DNA from: CAYQDR01 sp964416315
GTDB taxonomy: Bacteria > Methylomirabilota > Methylomirabilia > Rokubacteriales > DASRDR01
DNA: 22,688 nucleotides
NCBI GenBank assembly: GCA_964416315.1
Contig: CAYQDR010000080.1
Span: 1-22,688 of the forward strand
Direction: 5' to 3'
Below, piece by piece: positions 14,072 through 21,343 of the stretch. The notes under the pieces were generated by a model. It did no database searches. It was not told where the DNA came from and saw nothing but the letters and a program-made list of their open reading frames with translations. The position numbers were made by a program, and so were the translations under genes. Positions within the stretch are counted from its first letter, which is position 1; every line of letters begins with the position of its first letter.

Positions 14072-14869
14072 TCACCTGTCGGAGTACTTCGGCTCGCGCC
14101 TCTGCAGGAACGCCTTGATGCCTTCCTTGGCATCGGCACCGGCCGTCAGATGCGCACTCATCGGCACGGTCATGCTGTAGGCCGACTGCCAGGGCATGGT
14201 CTCGGCGAGGTTCATGGACACCTTGTTGAATCTGAGTGCGAGCAAGCTCTTCTTGGCGATGATCCGGGCGATTTCCATCGCCTTCGGCATCACTTCCTTC
14301 TTCGGCACGATGTAGTCGAAGACGCCGCTGTTGCGAAGCTCCTCGGCCATGAAGCGCCGGCCGGTGAACACGAGCTCGCGCACCTTGCCCGCCGGCATGT
14401 TGAGCCGCGTGAAAAAGGCCCCGCCGGCGGCCATGACGCCGCGATCGATCTCGGGGACGGCGAAAAAGGCCTCCTCCGACGCGACCCGGATGTCACAGAA
14501 CGTGGCCATCACAAAGCCGACGCCGAGCGCGTGCATGTTGAGGGCGGCGATCACCGGCCGGTTGATGTTGAGGAGCGCCGGCAGGCAATCTTCCACCAGC
14601 CGATAACGCGCCAGTCGCGACTCGAAGTCGAGGGGAAGGAAGTCGTGGAGATCGGCGCCGCCGCACCAGGCGCGGGCATTCGGGGGCGACGTCAGGATCA
14701 TGACGCGTGTCTCGTCGGTCGACTGAATGATGTCCGCCAGGATCCTGAGCTCGGGATAGACCTCGAACGACATCGCGTTGACCGGCGGACGGTCGAACGT
14801 CACGACGGTGATCCCGTCGGAGTCGGTCTTCAGGCGGAAGAATTTCGGCTTCTTCTCGGCTTCGGACAT
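14072..14869 (-). CDS. Crotonase-family protein (enoyl-CoA hydratase/isomerase)
   Basis: Predicted 265-residue crotonase-fold protein acting on an acyl-CoA. The oxyanion-hole segment AWCGGADLHDF (67-77) and the second region HALGVGFVMATFCD (113-126) followed by VPEIDRG (138-144) are clear. E140 corresponds to Glu164 of rat mitochondrial enoyl-CoA hydratase, but the position of Glu144 is V120, so classical two-Glu hydration is unlikely; isomerase, hydrolase or decarboxylase-type chemistry is possible. The ATG at 14869 was preferred to a GTG two codons upstream because GGAGGA is then spaced about six bases away. It lies inside the Ttt operon between the MaoC pair and tctB, which suggests action on the CoA derivative of the transported substrate. 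Confidence 0.85.
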   Translation of the reverse strand: MSEAEKKPKFFRLKTDSDGITVVTFDRPPVNAMSFEVYPELRILADIIQSTDETRVMILTSPPNARAWCGGADLHDFLPLDFESRLARYRLVEDCLPALLNINRPVIAALNMHALGVGFVMATFCDIRVASEEAFFAVPEIDRGVMAAGGAFFTRLNMPAGKVRELVFTGRRFMAEELRNSGVFDYIVPKKEVMPKAMEIARIIAKKSLLALRFNKVSMNLAETMPWQSAYSMTVPMSAHLTAGADAKEGIKAFLQRREPKYSDR

Positions 14870-14954
14870 TTTCACTCCTCCAAGAGGTGGCCGGGACCCC
14901 GATGCCGCACGGCCTCGGACCCGGGGGACGAACGGACTGACCCGCGGGCCCCCA

Positions 14955-14970
14955 GGGCCGTCACCGGCCC
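14955..14970 (-). terminator. Small GC hairpin after MaoC gene
   Basis: GGGCCG and CGGCCC form a 6-bp stem with a TCAC loop, 37 bases past the stop of the second MaoC-like gene. No T-run is present. It may be an mRNA processing or stability element in the operon. Confidence 0.25.
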
Positions 14971-15007
14971 GAGGGAATCGCCGCTGCCCGATTCTCGCCG
15001 ATCAGGG

Positions 15008-15460
15008 CTAACCCCGGGCGACCTCGACCTTGGCGTCGCCGTCGACCAGCTTCGTGCCCTGCTCGTCCTCGCACCACACGTCGATCGTGTAGACCGTGTT
15101 CCCGTTCGGCTGCCTCGTCGCGTCCTTGATCCGGCCCTTCACGTGCAACTCGACGCCGACATTCGTCGGCTTGATGTACTTGGTCCGCAGCTCGCCGCGT
15201 TCCAGATAGTCGATGCCGAAGGCTCGGAGGAGCATCGCCGAGCACCAGTTCGTCATGATCATCCCGTCGGCGTTGGCGGCGGAGAACCCCTGGCCCTTGG
15301 CGTATTCCGCGTCGGTGTGGATGTTGGAGCCGACCCGCCGCAGCTCGTTGGTGGCCGCCGACAGCATCGCGCTGTCGTACCACTCGATACGCTCGGGCGT
15401 GATGCAGCGGACCGGTCCCGTGAGGTCTTCACCGACCCTGAAGCTCGGCTTGTCGCTCAT
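15008..15460 (-). CDS. MaoC-like hotdog-fold protein, second subunit
   Basis: Predicted 150-residue hotdog-fold protein of the MaoC dehydratase type. The hydratase-2-like region NIHTDAEYAKGQGF (46-59) followed by NADGMIMTNW (63-72) is recognisable. H48 sits where the catalytic His is found, but the Asp of the D-x4-H motif is V43, so activity as a classic (R)-hydratase is doubtful unless the partner supplies residues. The ATG at 15460 shares one base with the stop of the preceding gene (TGATG) and has AGGAG at good spacing; a GTG at 15463 is an alternative. The tight coupling suggests a heteromeric hotdog enzyme, as in two-subunit MaoC dehydratases. Confidence 0.8.
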   Translation of the reverse strand: MSDKPSFRVGEDLTGPVRCITPERIEWYDSAMLSAATNELRRVGSNIHTDAEYAKGQGFSAANADGMIMTNWCSAMLLRAFGIDYLERGELRTKYIKPTNVGVELHVKGRIKDATRQPNGNTVYTIDVWCEDEQGTKLVDGDAKVEVARG

Positions 15461-15921
15461 CACGGCACTCCTGTGGGCTTGTAGCGGAGCACGGTCAGAT
15501 CGTCGTATGTGGTGACCGGGCGCCCGTCAGAGGTCCGGACCTCGAGGTGATACCAGAGATACTCGCGGCCGCGCTTGACGTACTTGTCGACGATATGGCC
15601 GGTCACGATGACCTTTTCGCCGACATAGGCGGGGCTGTGGTGCTTGGCGTGGTATTCGTAGTGGATCCGCGCATCCGGCCCCGCCATGCCGGCGACGCGC
15701 TTCTCCTTGCTGCAATTCTCTTCGAGGATGCGCATCTTGTCGACGTGGATCATCGTCGGTGGCCGGATCTGCCGGCCCGCCGGATTCCGAGCGGAATGGA
15801 AGTACTCGCTCGTCTCCTCCGTCCCGTGCGCATACTCGCTGCACATGAAGGGGGTGAGGACGTATTCGACCGGCTTGAACACGTCGCCTTTCTCGAGATC
15901 GCTGATGTAGCCTCCGAGCAT
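15460..15921 (-). CDS. MaoC-like hotdog-fold protein, first subunit
   Basis: Predicted 153-residue protein resembling the N-terminal MaoC dehydratase domain. The region TEETSEYFHSARN (34-46) with RPPTMIHVD (53-61) fits the family layout, and the C-terminal strands (KVIVTGHIVDKYVKRGREY) are typical hotdog sheet. H42 aligns with the catalytic His, but position 37 is Thr where an Asp is expected. The ATG at 15921 follows GGAGGGAC. It is 61 bases after the receptor gene and overlaps the next MaoC gene by one base. The two may form a heterodimer acting on an unusual acyl-CoA; the substrate is unknown. Confidence 0.78.
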   Translation of the reverse strand: MLGGYISDLEKGDVFKPVEYVLTPFMCSEYAHGTEETSEYFHSARNPAGRQIRPPTMIHVDKMRILEENCSKEKRVAGMAGPDARIHYEYHAKHHSPAYVGEKVIVTGHIVDKYVKRGREYLWYHLEVRTSDGRPVTTYDDLTVLRYKPTGVP

Positions 15922-15982
15922 CTTTGTCCCTCCAGGACCCTCGCCCTGCGCCGCGAACTCGTCGATTCCGGCCCTGTGCTTG

Positions 15983-16966
15983 CTACTGGGCGATCTTGAT
16001 GCCGGCCGCCTCGACGGTCTTGCGCCACATCTCGGTCTCTTCCTGGACCCTCTTCAGGGTCTCCGCCGGCCCCTCGCCGACGACCTCGAAGCCGATCTTT
16101 CGATACTGCTCCTTGACCCTCGGGTCATTGACCGCCTGTTTCATCGCCTTGGCGAGCTTGTCGATGATCGCCGGTGGGGTGTCGGCCCGCACGTAGGCGC
16201 CGATCCACTGGCTGGCCACGTTGCTGAAGCCGCTCTCCTTCATGGTCGGCGTCCCCGGCACGAGGAACCAGCGCTGGGGGGTTCCGACGGCCAGGAGCCG
16301 GAGCGTCCCGGCCTGGATCATGCCGATGGAACCCGGAAGCGTGTCCAGCGCGGCCTGGATCTCGTTCCCCAGCAGCCCGCGCAGGGTGGACCCGCCGTCG
16401 AGGTAGGGAACGAACTCCATCTTGATGCCGGTCTCCAGCTTGAACTGCTCGCCACGGAGGTGGCCCGACGAGCCGATGCCCGAGGCTCCGTAGTTGAGCT
16501 TGCCGGGGTTCGCCTTCGCGTAGTCGACGAACTCCTTGACGGTCTTGGCGGGCAGCGAGGGATTCACGAGCAACACGAAGGGCGTCTCGTTGATCGCCAT
16601 GACCGGCGTCATGTCCTTGAGAAACTTGTAGGGGAGGTTCGGCTTCAGCCACGGCTCGCTCGCGACGAGATTGGTGTGGATCAGCACCGCATGGCCGTCG
16701 GCGGGCTGCCGAACGACATGCTCGGTCCCGATCGACCCGGCCGCCCCCGGCTTGTTCTCGACGATCACCGGCCGGCCCAGGATCTCGCCGACCGGGCCGG
16801 CAAGGACCCGTGCCGTGGGGTCGACCGTCCCGCCCGGACCGTAGGGGGCGACAAATCGGATCGGGCGATCCGGGTAGGACCCGGCCTGCGCCATTCCCTC
16901 GCCGGGGAACGCCATCGCCGCGAATGACAACACAGCGGCTAGATTGAGGGCGGTCTTCTTCCACAT
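15983..16966 (-). CDS. tctC: Tripartite tricarboxylate transporter substrate-binding receptor (TctC/Bug)
   Basis: Predicted 327-residue exported solute-binding protein. A signal peptide covers about 1-28 (MWKKTALNLAAVLSF to GMAQA). The mature protein opens with YPDRPIRFVAPYGPGGTVD, the Bug-family hallmark, continues with IVENKPGAAGSIGTEHV, and later has LNYGASGIGSSGHL and YLDGGSTL, which line the ligand pocket. Bug receptors bind carboxylates and similar small molecules and deliver them to TctAB. The ATG at 16966 has GGGAGAGAG upstream. It is the first gene of the minus-strand operon and has a strong promoter. It stands apart from tctB and tctA, with three catabolic genes between. The ligand cannot be predicted here. 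Confidence 0.92.
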   Translation of the reverse strand: MWKKTALNLAAVLSFAAMAFPGEGMAQAGSYPDRPIRFVAPYGPGGTVDPTARVLAGPVGEILGRPVIVENKPGAAGSIGTEHVVRQPADGHAVLIHTNLVASEPWLKPNLPYKFLKDMTPVMAINETPFVLLVNPSLPAKTVKEFVDYAKANPGKLNYGASGIGSSGHLRGEQFKLETGIKMEFVPYLDGGSTLRGLLGNEIQAALDTLPGSIGMIQAGTLRLLAVGTPQRWFLVPGTPTMKESGFSNVASQWIGAYVRADTPPAIIDKLAKAMKQAVNDPRVKEQYRKIGFEVVGEGPAETLKRVQEETEMWRKTVEAAGIKIAQ

Positions 16967-16998
16967 GGCGTCTCTCTCCCTGGTTTTGAATTGTTTAG

Positions 16999-17025
16999 GA
17001 CGACTTGATAGGATTATAGATCGTC
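16999..17025. promoter_or_regulatory. Imperfect operator-like inverted repeat over the -10 box
   Basis: GACGA (16999-17003) and TCGTC (17021-17025) form 5-bp inverted arms that enclose the TATAAT box of the tctC promoter. The arms are short, so this is a weak candidate for a repressor site controlling the divergent pair. Confidence 0.25.
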
Positions 17026-17041
17026 AGAATCATCCGGACAA
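17013..17041 (-). promoter_or_regulatory. Sigma-70 promoter of the Ttt operon
   Basis: On the minus strand TTGTCC (17041-17036) and a perfect TATAAT (17018-17013) are separated by exactly 17 bases. Transcription would start near 17006, about 40 nt before the tctC ATG. This is the best sigma-70-type promoter in the window. A weaker plus-strand arrangement (TTGTTT at 16991, TATAGA at 17015) could serve the divergent crotonase. Confidence 0.65.
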
Positions 17042-17131
17042 GTTGAGAGTCCCTCCGGGTTGGTGACGCACGAGTCGTCCGCCTTCGTCGCGGTATCTAT
17101 CGCCACCGCAGCTAAGGGAGAGGAATTGGGC

Positions 17132-17908
17132 ATGGGCGAAATCCAAGTCGAGCGGAGCGATCAGGGCGTGGCCACGATCTGGCTCAACAATCCCGGGCAT
17201 CTCAACGCCCTCAGCAATGCGATGATCATCGGCCTCTGCGAGGAATTCCCGCGCCTCGCCGCGGATGCGACGTGCCGCGCGATCGTCATGCGCGGCCGGG
17301 GCGGCGTGTTCTGCGCGGGCCGCGAGCTGAGGGACGTCAAGGCGCTGCAGGACGCCGACCTCGACGCCGTGAAGCGGATGTACGAGTACCTCGAGAAGAT
17401 GAACGAGGTGATCTACTACTCGCCGCACCCGGTCATCACCGTCATCGAGAAGTACGCGTTCGGCATCGCCACGATGCTCGTCAGCTGGAGCGACGTCGCC
17501 CTGGCCGAGGAGGGCGCGATGTTCGGCTACCCCGAGGTCCAGCACGGGATCACGCCCTACGGGGCGGTGCCGACCATGCTGAACACGATGCATCAGAAGG
17601 CGATGATGGACCTCCTGCTGACCGGCCGACGGATCCGCGCCGACGAGGCGGTGCGGCTGGGCATCGTCACCCGAGCCGTCGCCGCCGACCAGTTGACGGG
17701 AGCGCTCGACCGGGTGCTCCAGGATCTCTTCCGCGGGAGCGCCGGCGCGATCCGCAGGTCGAAGCAGTTCGCGCGGGAGTGCGAGACCCTGACCTACCGG
17801 CAGGGGATGGCGGCCGCCACCGACAGGTCCGTCCTCGGCGTCAGTCTGCCGGAGATGCGCCAGGGGATCGCGGCCTTCCTCGCCAAGCGCGAGGCGACAT
17901 GGTCTTAG
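17132..17908 (+). CDS. Crotonase-family protein (enoyl-CoA hydratase/isomerase), divergent
   Basis: Predicted 258-residue crotonase-fold protein. The first oxyanion-hole segment is VFCAGRELRDV (59-69), where the usual G-A-D is G-R-E. The second region is FGIATMLVSWSD (110-121), with MFGYPEVQHG (130-139) following. E135 is kept (Glu164 equivalent), while the Glu144 position is M115. These departures suggest an activity other than simple hydration. The ATG at 17132 follows GGGAGAGGAA; an in-frame start at 17060 would add 24 residues that do not resemble the family. It diverges from the tctC operon over 165 bases with shared promoter elements, so the two are probably co-regulated. Confidence 0.85.
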   Translation: MGEIQVERSDQGVATIWLNNPGHLNALSNAMIIGLCEEFPRLAADATCRAIVMRGRGGVFCAGRELRDVKALQDADLDAVKRMYEYLEKMNEVIYYSPHPVITVIEKYAFGIATMLVSWSDVALAEEGAMFGYPEVQHGITPYGAVPTMLNTMHQKAMMDLLLTGRRIRADEAVRLGIVTRAVAADQLTGALDRVLQDLFRGSAGAIRRSKQFARECETLTYRQGMAAATDRSVLGVSLPEMRQGIAAFLAKREATWS

Positions 17909-18000
17909 CCCGGGTCATCTTCGAAGGCCGGCGCGACCGCGGGGAGCGGGCGACCTCCCGAGCCCGGCGCCCCCGGACCCGCCCGCGAGAACGAGGAGGA

Positions 18001-18019
18001 CCCGCGGGAGCCGCGCGGG
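18001..18019. terminator. Weak hairpin between convergent genes
   Basis: CCCGCG and CGCGGG form a 6-bp stem with a 7-nt loop just before the stop codon of the minus-strand acyl-CoA synthetase. It lies between convergent genes where a shared terminator would be expected, but there is no T-run. Confidence 0.25.
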
Positions 18020-18022
18020 CGA

Positions 18023-20164
18023 TCAGTCGCGCTCGACGATCAGGAGGCCGTCCACGGCCACGACGGCGTCCCGCGCCCACTTGAGGGGGTTGACCTCGAA
18101 GACGAAGCGGGGCCAGGGCGCCGTGAGGGCGAGCGCGGAGAACCGCGCGAGGAACGCCGCGACGGGCTCGACCGCCAGCGCCCCCAGGGCGTCGACCGCG
18201 TGGCGCCGGATCCGCAGTCGATCCAGCATGCTGGCCGCACCGGAGGGGTCGACCGGCGCGCGCTCCGTCACCACGTCATCGATCAGCTCCGTGAGCCCCC
18301 CGCCGCTGCCGCAGGACACCATCACCCCGAACACCGGATCCCGGAACGCCGAGACGAGCAGTTCCACGCCCCCCCGGTGCATCGTCTGGACGTAGATCCC
18401 GTCGAGCTCGACCGCGATCTCGCGGGCGCGCGCCTGGAGGCGCCGAACCGCCGCCCGGACCTCCCCCGGAGAGCGGAGATCCAGAGCGAGCAGGCCGGCC
18501 GCCGCCCGGTGGGTGACGCTCGGGCTGATGCCCTTCAGGACGACCGGCAAGCCGAGCGAGGCGGCAGCCCCGAGCGCCCCCGCCTCGTCCGCGACCAGCC
18601 GGCCGGCGGCCACGGGCAGGCCGGCCGCCTCGAGGATCCGGTGGCACCGATCCTCCGGAATCACGCGATGCCCGGCCCGGTCGGGGACGTGCGCCGCCCA
18701 GTCGAACGCCGCGGGACCGACGGCCGCGAGCCGCGGCGGGCGGGAGACCGCGTCGCTCCTCGACGCCAGGCGTGCGATCGACCGCACGCCGCGGACGGGG
18801 TCGAGGAACGAGTAGATGCCCCGCGCCGCCAGCCGCTCCGGGATGCCCCGCGGTGGCGAGGGCCAGCTGACGCAGACCGGCTTGGTCGACTCACCCGCGA
18901 AGTCCCCGATGACGTCCGCGATCTTGGCGCCCCTGGCGGCCAGCGACCCCACGATGAAGAGGATCGCGTGGATCTCCGGCTCCCCGGCCACGGCGTCGAG
19001 CGCCCTCGGCAGGAGCGCCAGGGACTCGGCGCGGAAGGCGGTCGTTGGTGTGAGATCGAGCGGGTTCGCCGCCGTGGCCACGGACACCAGCAGCGGCCGG
19101 AGTCGCTCGACGCACGCCGCGCTGAGGGCCGGGGTGACGAGCCCGACCTGCGCGCACTGGTCGGCGGCGAGGACTCCGTTGCCGCCCCCGAACGTGACGA
19201 CCCCCACGCCCCGCCCGGACGGCAGCCGGTCCCCGGTCCCGAGCAGCAGGAGGGACAGGTCGACCAACTCCTCCACGGAGTCGACCCGGATGACGCCCAG
19301 CTCCCGGAGGACGGCGTCGAACACGCGGTCCTCGCCGACGAGCGCGCCGGTGTGCGCCTGCGCCGCCCGGGCGCTGGCGCCCGTCCGGCCGGCCTTGATG
19401 AGGACGACCGGCTTCCGCCGCTGGCGGGCCGCCTCCAGCGCCCGCACGAGCTTGTCGCCCTCGGTGGTCCCCTCGAGGTATCCGCCGATGATGCTCGTGC
19501 CTTCGTCCCGGGCGAGCGCGTGGAGGTAGTCCGCGAAGCCGACCACGGCCTCGTTCCCGCTGCTGATCAGGTAGCGGAACCCGAAGCCGGCCTGCTGCAC
19601 CTGGGAGAGCGCGGTCGTCCCGATGCCACCGCTCTGGCTCACCATCGAGATGACGCCCGGGCGTAGCTCGTCCATCTCCAGGAGCGCGGTGGAGAACGTC
19701 GCGGGCACGGGGACGGTCGCGTTGATGACGCCGACGCAGTTGGGCCCGCACAGCGTGAACCCGGATGCGCGGCACTGCGCGACGAGCGCCCGCTGCCGCT
19801 CGACGCCCGCCGGCCCCCCCTCGCCCAGCCCACCCGCGTACGCGATGCCGTAGCGGACGCCGGCGGCCGCGCACTCGCGGACCGCCTCCAGGAGCGCTTC
19901 CGCCGGGACCGCCAGGACGGCGAGGGTGGGGACGCCGGGCAGCTCCGACACGGCCGCGAAGGCCGGGAGGCCGGCCACGGGGGCGGCCGTCCGGTTGACG
20001 GGCCACACCGGGCCCGGGAACCCGAACTTGACGAGCCGGCGCACCGTGTCGCCGCCCAGGTTGCCCGGGCGCTCGGACGCGCCGATCACGGCGATGGACG
20101 TCGGCTCCAGGATGCCGGAGACGTCGAGGAACGCGTCGCTCGCGGGGGTCGGCGCCGGGCTCAT
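18023..20164 (-). CDS. ADP-forming acetate/acyl-CoA synthetase family protein
   Basis: Predicted 713-residue fused alpha-beta acyl-CoA synthetase (NDP-forming). Residues about 12-140 form a CoA-binding Rossmann domain (SIAVIGASERPGNLGG), about 150-470 the succinyl-CoA ligase-like domains, with MVSQSGGIG (164-172) and the phosphohistidine region QAHTGALVGED (H271). About 501-713 is an ATP-grasp domain (ILEAAGLPVAAGRL, VVLKGISPSVTHR). Such enzymes interconvert an acid plus CoA and ATP with the acyl-CoA. The ATG at 20164 gives the usual length of about 700 residues; the frame is open to 20359 without family-like sequence. No strong ribosome site is seen. It may activate the acid imported by the Ttt system, which is inference from neighbourhood. 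Confidence 0.88.
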   Translation of the reverse strand: MSPAPTPASDAFLDVSGILEPTSIAVIGASERPGNLGGDTVRRLVKFGFPGPVWPVNRTAAPVAGLPAFAAVSELPGVPTLAVLAVPAEALLEAVRECAAAGVRYGIAYAGGLGEGGPAGVERQRALVAQCRASGFTLCGPNCVGVINATVPVPATFSTALLEMDELRPGVISMVSQSGGIGTTALSQVQQAGFGFRYLISSGNEAVVGFADYLHALARDEGTSIIGGYLEGTTEGDKLVRALEAARQRRKPVVLIKAGRTGASARAAQAHTGALVGEDRVFDAVLRELGVIRVDSVEELVDLSLLLLGTGDRLPSGRGVGVVTFGGGNGVLAADQCAQVGLVTPALSAACVERLRPLLVSVATAANPLDLTPTTAFRAESLALLPRALDAVAGEPEIHAILFIVGSLAARGAKIADVIGDFAGESTKPVCVSWPSPPRGIPERLAARGIYSFLDPVRGVRSIARLASRSDAVSRPPRLAAVGPAAFDWAAHVPDRAGHRVIPEDRCHRILEAAGLPVAAGRLVADEAGALGAAASLGLPVVLKGISPSVTHRAAAGLLALDLRSPGEVRAAVRRLQARAREIAVELDGIYVQTMHRGGVELLVSAFRDPVFGVMVSCGSGGGLTELIDDVVTERAPVDPSGAASMLDRLRIRRHAVDALGALAVEPVAAFLARFSALALTAPWPRFVFEVNPLKWARDAVVAVDGLLIVERD

Positions 20165-20339
20165 CGCACGGGCGCGAGCAGGAGCCTCAGCATGGCCAGC
20201 GTGAACCCGAGCGGCTGAGCAGCATGGCGAACGCCCCCCGGGCCACTCGTCACAAGGATACCTCAGCCATCTGACATCTGACCGGGCCCATCGTTGTCCT
20301 CCGGGGCATGCTACCATTTGCCAGCAACGGCGCGCTGAC
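20165..20339. other. Upstream region of the synthetase gene
   Basis: No gene is supported. It holds a tandem 7-bp repeat (CATCTGA twice, 20268-20281) and imperfect inverted arms around it (ACAAGGAT near 20251, ATCGTTGT near 20290; 7 of 8 bases pair), which could be a regulator site for the minus-strand synthetase. Its right end abuts the truncated livF fragment. Confidence 0.3.
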
Positions 20340-20492
20340 GAGATCCTGGCGCGCATCAACCGCGAGCGGAAGCTGTCGCTCCTGGTGGTGGAGCAGAACG
20401 TGTCGCTCGCCCTGAAGCACGCCGCCTACGGCTACGTGCTGGAGAACGGGCTCATCGCCCTCGACATCCGCCGGCGACGGAGCATGACATGA
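20340..20492 (+). pseudogene. livF: Truncated livF 3' end (ABC transporter ATPase remnant)
   Basis: About 50 codons read in one frame as the C-terminus of a branched-chain amino-acid ABC transporter ATPase: EILARINRERKLSLLVVEQN, then SLALKHAAYGYVLENG. The LLVVEQN and YVLENG motifs are the D-loop/H-loop-proximal end of LivF; Walker A, signature and Walker B are absent. The native-looking TGA overlaps the ATG of the next crotonase by four bases (ATGA), so this was once the upstream partner in an operon. The 5' part is lost near 20330, where the sequence switches to the upstream region of the minus-strand synthetase. It cannot be functional as it stands. Confidence 0.7.
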
Positions 20493-21262
20493 AGCTGGAG
20501 ACTTGCCGCCTCGAGCTGTCGGACGGGATCGCCGTGGTGGCCCTGGACAGGCCGCCGGTCAACGCCCAGAACCGCCGCCTGCGCGAGGAGGTCATCTGGC
20601 TGTTCGACTCGCTGAGCGAACGCGAGGATGTCCGGGTCGTGGTCCTGACGGCGGTCGGCAAGGTGTTTTCCGCCGGTGCCGACATCAAGGAGCGGGTCGG
20701 CATGGCGCGCGAGCCCGGGGACTACATCAGGCACAACCGGGTCACCCGCGAGTTCTTCTACGCGGTTGCCGACTGCGCGAAGCCGGTGATCGCGGCGGTG
20801 AACGGCCCGGCCCTCGGGGCCGGGTTCACGCTGATGCTGTCCTGTGACATCATGCTGTGCAGCACCGACACCTTCGTGTCGATGCCCGAGATCGACGTCG
20901 GCCTGGCGGGCGGCGCGCGGTTGCTCATGGACCACTTCGGCAAGTCCTGGGCGCGCCTCCTGTATTTCACCGGCCGCAAGGTGCCGGCCGCGGAGCTCTA
21001 CCGGCTCGGCATCGTCAGCGCCTGCGTCCCCCGGGAGCAGCTCATGGACGAGGCCATGCAGATCGCGCGCGAGATCGCGGCGAAGAGTCCCCTGGCCGTG
21101 CGCTGGATCAAGCGCGGCTTCAGCGTGGTCGAGAACATGCCGGCCCGGGACGGCTACCGGTACGAGCAGACCATCACCGTGGATCTCTCGCACACCGAGG
21201 ACGCGGCCGAGGCGCAGCGTGCCTTCGTCGAGAAGCGCAAGCCCCAGTTCAAGGGCAGGTGA
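20489..21262 (+). CDS. Crotonase-family protein (enoyl-CoA hydratase/isomerase), third copy
   Basis: Predicted 257-residue crotonase-fold protein. Oxyanion-hole segments are FSAGADIKERV (60-70) and GPALGAGFTLMLSCD (106-120), then SMPEIDVGL (131-139). E134 matches Glu164 of rat hydratase; the Glu144 position is T114. The C-terminus ends EKRKPQFKGR, as is usual. The start ATG overlaps the stop of the livF remnant. It differs clearly from the other two crotonases here, so it is not a recent tandem copy. It was probably once in a branched-chain amino acid or aromatic acid uptake operon, judging from the livF remnant. Exact reaction unknown. Confidence 0.87.
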   Translation: MKLETCRLELSDGIAVVALDRPPVNAQNRRLREEVIWLFDSLSEREDVRVVVLTAVGKVFSAGADIKERVGMAREPGDYIRHNRVTREFFYAVADCAKPVIAAVNGPALGAGFTLMLSCDIMLCSTDTFVSMPEIDVGLAGGARLLMDHFGKSWARLLYFTGRKVPAAELYRLGIVSACVPREQLMDEAMQIAREIAAKSPLAVRWIKRGFSVVENMPARDGYRYEQTITVDLSHTEDAAEAQRAFVEKRKPQFKGR

Positions 21263-21343
21263 GCGCCGGCCACCTCGATCCCGCCCCCCTCTCCCGGGCC
21301 ATCGCGCCGCACGCGGTGCGGCCGGGCCGCCGAGGCGTCGGCC

